Assembly (NCBI GenBank): GCA_050299555.1 | Contig: JBNKWA010000041.1 | Location: 1-21,074, forward strand | Direction: 5' to 3' | Length of the DNA: 21,074 nt | Source of the DNA: JBNKWA01 sp050299555 | GTDB taxonomy: Bacteria; Pseudomonadota; Alphaproteobacteria; Rhodobacterales; Rhodobacteraceae | Shown: positions 15,539 to 21,074 of the stretch, one piece after another | Layout: each line of letters opens with the position of its first letter | Numbering within the stretch: position 1 is the stretch's first letter | Program-made: the position numbers and the translations under genes | Notes under the pieces: generated by a model | Database searches by the model: none | What the model was told of the DNA's origin: nothing | What the model saw: only the letters and a program-made list of their open reading frames with translations

Positions 15539-15572
15539 TAAGTTGATCAATCAATCCACGCGGAGGAAGGCG

Positions 15573-16052
15573 ATGTCCCAAGCCCGATTCGAGGAACTCG
15601 TCGGCGCCATCGCCGGGGACATCGCGCGGCATCTCGGCGGCCGGCTGCCCGATCGGGGGCTCGCTGATCACCTCAACCGGACCTGGCCCAAGGACGGCCC
15701 CGCATTCGCCGAATTGCGCGAACTCTGCGCCGAGGGTGAACGCAAGCGCTGGCTCATGTCGCGCGAGGCCGGCGGCATCCGCTACGGCAGAGTGGTTAGG
15801 CCGGGCGGCAGTGCCGGTGAGTTCAGTGTCGACGTCGTGCGCATGAAAGATGTCCGCGGCCCGCACCACATCCACCCCAATGGCGAGATCGGTGCCGTCA
15901 TGCCCTTGGCGGGGATGCCACAATTCGACGCCTTTCCCGCAGGCTGGTACGTCTACGGGCCGGGCACCGGGCACCATCCGACCGTCAGTGGCGGCGAGGC
16001 CTATGTGCTCTACCTCCTGCCGCAGGGGGCGATCGAGTTCACCGGACAATAG
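15573..16052 (+). CDS. PnbB/DUF4863 family protein
   Basis: First gene of the plus-strand benzoate operon, 159 aa. The start ATG at 15573 is set by the strong GGAGGAAGG site just ahead; an upstream in-frame TTG lacks one. The C-terminal half is cupin-like, with HHIHPNGEIGAVMP (near 90-104) and GTGHHPTVSGGEAYVLYLLPQG. The family (PF16155, as I recall) is named after 4-hydroxylaminobenzoate lyase PnbB of nitrobenzoate degraders. In a box cluster a nitroaromatic role is not implied, and its job here is unknown. The gene is followed by the ligase 60 bases later. Confidence 0.8.
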   Translation: MSQARFEELVGAIAGDIARHLGGRLPDRGLADHLNRTWPKDGPAFAELRELCAEGERKRWLMSREAGGIRYGRVVRPGGSAGEFSVDVVRMKDVRGPHHIHPNGEIGAVMPLAGMPQFDAFPAGWYVYGPGTGHHPTVSGGEAYVLYLLPQGAIEFTGQ

Positions 16053-16112
16053 CAAAACATGCGGCCAGGCGGCCCAGAGAGCCGTTCGCCGCGACCTCAG
16101 GGAGGATGGGAC

Positions 16113-17666
16113 GTGGACAGCAACGACAACGCCGCGCTTTACTTCGTCGACCGGCATCTGGCCGAGGGCCGCGGCGACAAGGTTGCCTTTCGCGAGGCCG
16201 ACGGTGCCAAGCGGTCGCTCACCTATGGCCGGCTCGCCGAGGAAGCTGCCCGTTTCGCTGGCGCGCTCTGCGCCCATGGTGTCCGCCGCGAGGAGCGGGT
16301 GGCGATGATCGTGCGCGACCAGATCGAGTTCCCGGTGGTCTTCTGGGGCGCGATCAAGGCCGGGGCCATCCCGGTGCCGATCAACACCCTGCTTTCCCCC
16401 GACATCTACGAGAATATCCTCAGCGACAGCCGCGCCTCGATCCTTGTCGTTTCTGAGGCGCTGTGGGAGGCGGCCAAGCCCGCTATCGACGGCAATCGCT
16501 TTTTGCGCGCCGTGGTGGTCATCGGCGACGCACCCGAGGGAACCGAAAGCTATTCCACCTTCGTCAATGACGGGACGCTGGAACAGGCGGTCGAGGCCAG
16601 CGGGGACGAACTCGCGTTCTGGCTTTATTCCTCCGGCTCGACCGGCACGCCCAAGGGCGTCCGCCACGTGCATGCTTCGCTCAAGGCCACCTGCGACACC
16701 TTCGCCACGCAGGTGCTGGGTATCCGCGAGGAAGACGTGGTCTATTCGGTGGCCAAGCTCTTTTTCGCCTACGGGCTCGGCAACGGCATGTCCTTCCCGA
16801 TGTCGGTGGGCGCGACGACGATCCTTTACAGCGGCCGCCCAACGCCCGATGCCGTGTTCGGGATCATGTCGAGCGAGCGCCCTACCATCTTCTGCGGCGT
16901 GCCGACGCTCTTTGCGGCACTGGTCAATGAACGCGAGAAGGTCGGCAGCGCCCCCGATCACGCCATCCGCCTGTGCACCTCCGCCGGCGAGGCGTTGCCG
17001 CGTGAGATCGGCGAGCGTTGGGAGAAGCTCTGGCACGCGCCGATCGTTGACGGCGTGGGCTCCACCGAGATGCTGCACATCTTTCTGTCGAACCGCCCCG
17101 ACGACATCGTCTACGGCACCTCCGGCACGCCCGTTCCGGGTTACGAGGTGCGCCTTGTGGACGAGCATGACGAGGACGTGGCGGATGGTGAGATCGGCGA
17201 GCTTCTGGTGCGCGGGCCGTCCAGCGCCGAGGGCTACTGGAACCGCCGCGCGAAATCCATGGCGACCTTCGCGGGGCACTGGACCCGTACCGGCGACAAG
17301 TACGAACGAACACCCCAGGGACGCTACATCTACTGCGGCCGGTCCGACGACATGTTCAAGGTCTCGGGCATCTGGCTGTCGCCCTTCGAAGTCGAGCAGG
17401 CACTGATCGACCACCCCGCGGTGCTCGAGGCCGCCGTGGTGGCGCGCAAGACTGATGAGGGACTTGATAAGCCGGCCGCCTATGTCGTGCTGAAGGAAGG
17501 CGCCGACCCCGCCGTTGTGGATGAACTGAAGGAATTCGTGAAGGCGAAGGTCGGGATGTGGAAATACCCTCGCTGGATCGAGGTCGTGGCCGAGTTGCCC
17601 AAGACCGCCACCGGCAAGATCCAGCGCTTCAAGCTGCGTGACATGAACGAGCAGAAGCCGGCATGA
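16113..17666 (+). CDS. bclA: Benzoate-CoA ligase
   Basis: Cytoplasmic AMP-forming acyl-CoA synthetase that activates benzoate with ATP and CoA to benzoyl-CoA, the entry step of the box pathway. The ATP-binding P-loop YSSGSTGTPKG is at residues 172-182, the GVGSTEMLHIFLSNRPD block (typical of benzoate ligases) follows, then TGDKYER, the hinge GRSDDMFKVSGIWLSPFEVE and the catalytic lysine K502 in PKTATGKIQRFKLR. The start is the GTG at 16113, with a GGGAGGA site 6 bases ahead; an earlier ATG at 16059 lacks a site and adds a non-conserved Pro/Arg-rich stretch. 517 aa is normal. The stop overlaps the next gene's ATG. A related aromatic acid could be the preferred substrate. Confidence 0.93.
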   Translation: MDSNDNAALYFVDRHLAEGRGDKVAFREADGAKRSLTYGRLAEEAARFAGALCAHGVRREERVAMIVRDQIEFPVVFWGAIKAGAIPVPINTLLSPDIYENILSDSRASILVVSEALWEAAKPAIDGNRFLRAVVVIGDAPEGTESYSTFVNDGTLEQAVEASGDELAFWLYSSGSTGTPKGVRHVHASLKATCDTFATQVLGIREEDVVYSVAKLFFAYGLGNGMSFPMSVGATTILYSGRPTPDAVFGIMSSERPTIFCGVPTLFAALVNEREKVGSAPDHAIRLCTSAGEALPREIGERWEKLWHAPIVDGVGSTEMLHIFLSNRPDDIVYGTSGTPVPGYEVRLVDEHDEDVADGEIGELLVRGPSSAEGYWNRRAKSMATFAGHWTRTGDKYERTPQGRYIYCGRSDDMFKVSGIWLSPFEVEQALIDHPAVLEAAVVARKTDEGLDKPAAYVVLKEGADPAVVDELKEFVKAKVGMWKYPRWIEVVAELPKTATGKIQRFKLRDMNEQKPA

Positions 17667-18502
17667 CAACGGGCATCGACTGGAATGGTAGGGCAGGCAC
17701 CGTCAGCGCTGGCGGCAGGTCACTGGAGTGGGCCAGCTTCGGGGCCGTACCCGATGCCAATGACGATGCCGGCCCGGTCATCGTGATGCTGCACGAGGGG
17801 CTCGGCTGCCTTGCGCTCTGGCGCGACTTCCCTTCCCGCGTTGCCGCTGCCACCGGCTTATCGGTCTTCGCCTTCTCCCGCGCCGGCTATGGCCAGTCTG
17901 ACCCCGCTGACCTCCCCCGCCCGCTCGACTACATGACCCGCGAGGCGACGGATGTCCTGCCCGATATCCTGAACGCCGTCGGCGCCGCGCAATACATCCT
18001 TCTCGGCCATTCCGACGGCGCCACCATTGCCGCCGAATATGCCGGCCGGGTCGAGGATTTCCGCGTCCGCGGCCTCATCCTCATGGCGCCGCACTTCTTC
18101 ACCGAACCAACGGGCCTGGCCGAGATCGCCGCTGCCGGCAGCGCCTTCGCTACGGGCGGCCTCAAGGCTCGCATGGCGAAGTACCACCGCGACCCGGAGG
18201 CGACCTTTCGCGGCTGGAACGATGCCTGGCTCGATCCGGCCTTTGCCGCCTGGAATGTCGCCGACGTCATCGACTACCTGCGCATCCCCTCGCTGGTGAT
18301 CCAGGGCCGGCAGGACCAGTACGGCACCGCGGCGCAGGTCCGCGAGGTCGAGACCCGCAGCTATGCGCCGGTCGACGTGGTCATGCTCGACGAGTGTCGT
18401 CACGCGCCCTTCCTCGACCAGCCTGACAGGACGCTGGCTGCCATTGCCGAGTTCACCGCTCGGCTCCGCCGAATCGAGGCTGCGGCGGTCAACGTGGCAT
18501 GA
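17663..18502 (+). CDS. Alpha/beta hydrolase of the box operon
   Basis: A 279-residue alpha/beta-hydrolase fold protein with a complete triad: nucleophile Ser117 in GHSDGA, Asp218 in GRQDQYG and His247 in CRHAPF. HEGLGCLALWRDFP (44-57) supplies the oxyanion-hole loop. It starts with an ATG overlapping the ligase stop (ATGA) and its own stop overlaps the next ATG, so it is translationally coupled on both sides. Such hydrolases recur in box clusters. Removal of a lactone or a dead-end CoA thioester is a plausible but unproved role. Confidence 0.85.
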   Translation: MTTGIDWNGRAGTVSAGGRSLEWASFGAVPDANDDAGPVIVMLHEGLGCLALWRDFPSRVAAATGLSVFAFSRAGYGQSDPADLPRPLDYMTREATDVLPDILNAVGAAQYILLGHSDGATIAAEYAGRVEDFRVRGLILMAPHFFTEPTGLAEIAAAGSAFATGGLKARMAKYHRDPEATFRGWNDAWLDPAFAAWNVADVIDYLRIPSLVIQGRQDQYGTAAQVREVETRSYAPVDVVMLDECRHAPFLDQPDRTLAAIAEFTARLRRIEAAAVNVA

Positions 18503-18975
18503 GCCGAGACAGCAATGCCGCTCCGCTCCACGGGGTCGGCCCGGCGCTGACCCTGCCCGAGGTCCCGCACCTGCCGGGCCGGACGCCGCGTCCGCCTGAA
18601 TCCCTCTTCGCGCCATTGAAACAGGGGCTCACACCGGCGCTTCCTCCTGGCGCGCTCGCCGCCAGCCCTGCCTTCCGCGCTGGCCTCCACGCCTTCATCC
18701 GCCGCTATTACTGGGAAGCGCACGAGTTCTGGGAGGCGGTGTGGGCCTGCCTGCCACCTGCCGGCGCCGAAAGGCTCTTTCTGCGCGGCCTGATCCAACT
18801 CGCCAACGCCGGGCTCAAGGCGCGCATGGGCCGGCCCGCCGCCGCCGTGAAGATCCTCGCCCTGGCCGATGCGGCGCTGGCCGAGGCGGGCCAAAGGCAC
18901 GCCGGCATTCTCATGGGCCTCACCCGCGAAAGGCTCGTTGCGCTGCGTCAGCAGGCAGCGACCGATTCGCCCTAA
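18499..18975 (+). CDS. DUF309 family protein
   Basis: A 158-residue protein. After a Pro-rich N-terminal ~60 residues comes the helical DUF309 core (about 64-125) with its hallmark YYWEAHEFWEAVW (70-82) and RGLIQLANAGLKARMG. The family is all-helical and has no established function. The ATG overlaps the stop of the hydrolase gene, and it is the last gene of this four-gene operon before the boxC promoter region. Its retention inside the box operon suggests a link to benzoate metabolism, which is inference. Confidence 0.82.
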   Translation: MSRDSNAAPLHGVGPALTLPEVPHLPGRTPRPPESLFAPLKQGLTPALPPGALAASPAFRAGLHAFIRRYYWEAHEFWEAVWACLPPAGAERLFLRGLIQLANAGLKARMGRPAAAVKILALADAALAEAGQRHAGILMGLTRERLVALRQQAATDSP

Positions 18976-18981
18976 ATATTG

Positions 18982-18995
18982 TGCACGATAATGCA
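18982..18995. promoter_or_regulatory. Perfect TGCA-N6-TGCA operator-like site upstream of boxC
   Basis: TGCACGATAATGCA, the same spaced dyad as in the liv/box spacer, starts 7 bases after the DUF309 stop in the 168-base AT-richer gap before boxC. It contains GATAAT, a -10-like hexamer, though no matching -35 is visible. Confidence 0.6.
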
Positions 18996-19021
18996 AATTC
19001 ATGCGGCAAGACGGGACTCAA

Positions 19022-19038
19022 TCTATCTTACTGATAGA
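19022..19038. promoter_or_regulatory. Dyad TCTATC-N5-GATAGA in the boxC leader region
   Basis: A perfect 6-bp inverted repeat with a 5-base spacer lies between the two TGCA-type sites. It could be a binding site for a second regulator or a minor hairpin; nothing in the window decides between them. Confidence 0.35.
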
Positions 19039-19075
19039 AAACAATAAACCACCAGGCTTGAAGGATCGAAACCTG

Positions 19076-19104
19076 TTTACGTTGCGCTACTTCGGCACTA
19101 TTAT
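19076..19104 (+). promoter_or_regulatory. boxC: Putative boxC promoter
   Basis: TTTACG (19076-19081) and TATTAT (19099-19104) are separated by exactly 17 bases and match the sigma-70 consensus at 4 and 5 of 6 positions. An imperfect TGCA-type operator overlaps the -10. Transcription would start about 30 bases before the boxC GTG. Confidence 0.55.
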
Positions 19105-19107
19105 GCA
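19094..19107. promoter_or_regulatory. Imperfect operator-like site GGCA-N6-TGCA at boxC promoter
   Basis: GGCACTATTATGCA has one mismatch in the first half-site and overlaps the -10 of the boxC promoter, mirroring the arrangement at 15525-15538. It is 112 bases from the perfect copy. Confidence 0.45.
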
Positions 19108-19143
19108 AACCGCCTCGATGCCCGCCGCCAGAGGAAACTGCCC

Positions 19144-20799
19144 GTGACCAGAATCATCGACTTTCAGACAGACCCGTCGCAATACCGCCACTGGCGAGTC
19201 GACTATGACGGCGACGTGGCCAACCTCTTCATGGACGTTGACGAGGATGGCGGTCTCTTCGAGGGCTACCAGCTCAAGCTCAATTCCTATGACCTCGGTG
19301 TCGATATCGAGCTCGCAGACATCGTCCAGCGGATGCGGTTCGAGCATCCCCAGGTCAAGGTGGTGGTCATGCGCTCGGGCAAGGACCGGGTGTTCTGTGC
19401 CGGCGCCAACATCCGCATGCTTGGCGGCGCCAGCCACGCCCACAAGGTCAACTTCTGCAAGTTCACCAACGAGACCCGCAACACCTACGAGGCGGCCGAG
19501 GCCGACTCGGGACAGAAATACATCGCCGCGGTGAAAGGCGCCTGCGCTGGCGGCGGCTATGAGCTGGCTCTAGCCTGCAACCATATCATGCTGACCGACG
19601 ACTCGAGTTCCTCCGTGGCGCTGCCCGAGGTGCCGTTGCTTGCCGTCCTCCCCGGTACCGGCGGGCTGACCCGGGTCACCGACAAGCGCAAGGTGCGCCG
19701 CGACCTCGCGGACATCTTCTGCTCCATCGAGGAGGGCGTGAAGGGCAAGCGAGCCCGCGACTGGCGACTGGTAGACGAGGTGATCCCGAACTCGAAATTC
19801 GACGAGACGGTCGCCGCCCGGGCGCGTGAATTCGCCGCAGCCTCCACCAAGGCCACCGGCAAGGGCATTGCGCTCACGCCGCTCGCCCGCAGCTTCGGCG
19901 ACGCTTCGGTCAGCTACTCGCTGGTCGAGGTCGATCTAGGCCGCACCGGCCGCAAGGCCACCGTCACCATCAAGGGTCCCGACGCCACCACACCTGATTC
20001 GATCGCCGATCTGCATGCGCGCGGCGACAAGTCCTACCTTCTCCGGCTCGCCCGAGAGCTCGACGACGCCATCCTGCACCTGCGACTGAACGAGCGCGAA
20101 CTCGGCCTCCTGGTCTTCCGCAGCCAGGGCGACCCCGAAGCCGTTTTGGCCGAGGAAAGGCTGCTGCTCGACAACGCCGGCGACTGGCTGGCCCGCGAAA
20201 TCCTGAGCTTCTGGAAACGGGTCCTGAAGCGCATCGACATGACCGCTCGCTCCATGGTGGCGCTGGTCGAGCACGGCTCCTGCTTCGCGGGGCCGCTGGC
20301 CGAGATCCTGTGGGCCGTGGACCGCTCCTACATGATGGAGGACGAGTTCGAGGGCGATAACCGGCCAACGGCTGCCATCACCCTTTCGGAGGGCAATTTC
20401 GGCCGCTACCCCATGGCCAACGACCTGACCCGGCTCGAAACCCGGTTCCTGGGAGAGCCCGAGGCGCCCCAGGCGCTAAAGCTCCTGATCGGTCAACCGC
20501 TCGAGGCCGAGGCGGCGATGCAGGCGGGCCTCGTTACATTCGCCTTCGACGACATCGACTGGGAGGACGAGATCCGCATCTTCCTGGAGGAGCGCGTCTC
20601 CTTCAGCCCGGATGCCATGACCGGAATGGAGGCCAATCTCCGCTTCCCCGGGCCCGAGACCATGGAGACCCGCATCTTCGGTCGCCTCACCGCGTGGCAG
20701 AACTGGATCTTCCAGCGTCCGAACGCGGTCGGCAAGGAGGGCGCCCTTCAGCGCTACGGCACCGGCCAGCGCGGCGACTTCAGCATGGAACGTGTTTGA
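19144..20799 (+). CDS. boxC: Benzoyl-CoA dihydrodiol lyase (2,3-epoxybenzoyl-CoA dihydrolase)
   Basis: Ring-cleaving enzyme of the aerobic benzoyl-CoA pathway. It hydrolyses 2,3-epoxybenzoyl-CoA to 3,4-dehydroadipyl-CoA semialdehyde and formate. The 551-residue length is the usual BoxC size. The N-terminal half holds a crotonase fold: FCAGANIRML and VKGACAGGGYELALACNHIML supply the oxyanion hole, and LPEVPLLAVLPGTGGLTR follows. The C-terminal half is the BoxC-specific second domain (RLETRFLGEP, SFSPDAMTGMEANLRFPGPETMETR region). The start is a GTG with AGAGGAAA ahead. It leads a transcription unit with its own promoter and operator-like sites, with boxB 73 bases downstream. Confidence 0.95.
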   Translation: MTRIIDFQTDPSQYRHWRVDYDGDVANLFMDVDEDGGLFEGYQLKLNSYDLGVDIELADIVQRMRFEHPQVKVVVMRSGKDRVFCAGANIRMLGGASHAHKVNFCKFTNETRNTYEAAEADSGQKYIAAVKGACAGGGYELALACNHIMLTDDSSSSVALPEVPLLAVLPGTGGLTRVTDKRKVRRDLADIFCSIEEGVKGKRARDWRLVDEVIPNSKFDETVAARAREFAAASTKATGKGIALTPLARSFGDASVSYSLVEVDLGRTGRKATVTIKGPDATTPDSIADLHARGDKSYLLRLARELDDAILHLRLNERELGLLVFRSQGDPEAVLAEERLLLDNAGDWLAREILSFWKRVLKRIDMTARSMVALVEHGSCFAGPLAEILWAVDRSYMMEDEFEGDNRPTAAITLSEGNFGRYPMANDLTRLETRFLGEPEAPQALKLLIGQPLEAEAAMQAGLVTFAFDDIDWEDEIRIFLEERVSFSPDAMTGMEANLRFPGPETMETRIFGRLTAWQNWIFQRPNAVGKEGALQRYGTGQRGDFSMERV

Positions 20800-20804
20800 C
20801 GGAC

Positions 20805-20825
20805 GATGGGTGCAAGATACCCATC
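20805..20825 (+). other. Hairpin between boxC and boxB
   Basis: GATGGGT (20805-20811) pairs with ACCCATC (20819-20825) around a 7-base loop, starting a few bases after the boxC stop. No T-run follows, so partial attenuation or mRNA protection is more likely than termination. Confidence 0.45.
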
Positions 20826-20872
20826 CGGCAGGATGTGGTGGTCCACACCCGTCTTTCCCTGAGGAGGAAAAG

Positions 20873-21074
20873 ATGCTCGACCTGATCAATGTCAGCTACG
20901 ACACCCAGATCCCGAACAATGTCGGGCTTTCGACCGACAAGCGGGTACTGAAGGCGCTGGAGAAATGGCATCCCGGCTACATCAACTGGTGGAACGACCT
21001 GATCCCCGACAATTTCCAGCAGTCGCTTGTTTACCTGCGCACCGCCGTCTCGGTGGACCCCAAAGGCTGGGCCA
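20873..21074 (+). CDS. boxB: Benzoyl-CoA 2,3-epoxidase subunit B (3' end outside window)
   Basis: The first 67 residues of BoxB, the di-iron oxygenase component that, with reductase BoxA, converts benzoyl-CoA to 2,3-epoxybenzoyl-CoA using O2 and NADPH. The start MLDLINVSYDTQIPNNVGLS, WHPGYINWWNDLIP and QQSLVYLRTAVSVDPKGWA match the highly conserved N-terminus of this family. A strong GAGGAGG site lies just ahead of the ATG at 20873. The di-iron ligands lie further on, beyond the window. It follows boxC in the same direction; boxA is expected next. Confidence 0.93.
   Translation, partial: MLDLINVSYDTQIPNNVGLSTDKRVLKALEKWHPGYINWWNDLIPDNFQQSLVYLRTAVSVDPKGWA

Noticed and set aside
15411..17669. 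A 752-codon open frame on the minus strand opposite the DUF4863 and ligase genes
   Set aside because: It is a by-product of GC-rich third positions in the plus-strand genes; the product is low-complexity, matches no family I know, and the plus strand holds clear conserved enzymes.
1..21074. CRISPR array, tRNA, rRNA, complete insertion sequence, phage genes or defence genes
   Set aside because: None was recognised on either strand when reading the window.

Overview
The window is GC-rich, densely packed DNA from what looks like an alphaproteobacterium of the Rhodobacterales type. That placement rests on the wording of the ArgH and LysA proteins, the argH / small lipoprotein / lysA / TIGR02302 / zinc-ribbon order, and the box-type benzoate genes. 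It is inferred from memory of these families; no search was run.

Left part (1-8312), housekeeping. argH (its true start may lie left of the window) is followed without a gap by two tiny lipoprotein genes of 43 and 46 codons, each overlapping the previous stop; the second resembles LptM. Next come a DUF2834 membrane protein, lysA and a large TIGR02302/DUF4175 membrane protein with a Gln-rich tail. A zinc-ribbon (MJ0042-type) membrane protein converges on it. Divergent from that are a PlsC-type acyltransferase and a small VOC-fold protein.

Middle part (8337-10908). An AraC-family regulator is divergent from a fumarylpyruvate-hydrolase-like FAH-family enzyme across a 313-base spacer. A gene-poor stretch follows. 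It ends in a perfect 11-bp hairpin and a broken 3' fragment of a thiolase gene, which abuts the last gene of the transporter operon.

Right part (10908-21074), aerobic benzoate degradation by the benzoyl-CoA (box) route. A complete branched-chain-type ABC transporter (livK-H-M-G-F order, minus strand) diverges from a plus-strand operon of a PnbB/DUF4863 protein, benzoate-CoA ligase, an alpha/beta hydrolase and a DUF309 protein. A second plus-strand unit starts with boxC and runs into boxB, cut by the window edge. The likely flow is uptake of benzoate or a related aromatic acid by the ABC system, activation to benzoyl-CoA by the ligase, epoxidation by BoxAB (boxA not in the window) and ring cleavage by BoxC. 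boxA, boxD and a boxR regulator are not visible and are expected beyond the right edge or elsewhere.

The most informative non-coding signal is a repeated motif, TGCA-N6-TGCA. It occurs perfectly once in the liv/box divergent spacer and once upstream of boxC, each time with an imperfect second copy overlapping a -10-like element. This fits operators for a BoxR/BzdR-type, benzoyl-CoA-responsive repressor and would tie transporter, ligase operon and boxCB into one regulon. I see no clear new defence or mobile system; the least understood parts are the accessory genes of the box operon.
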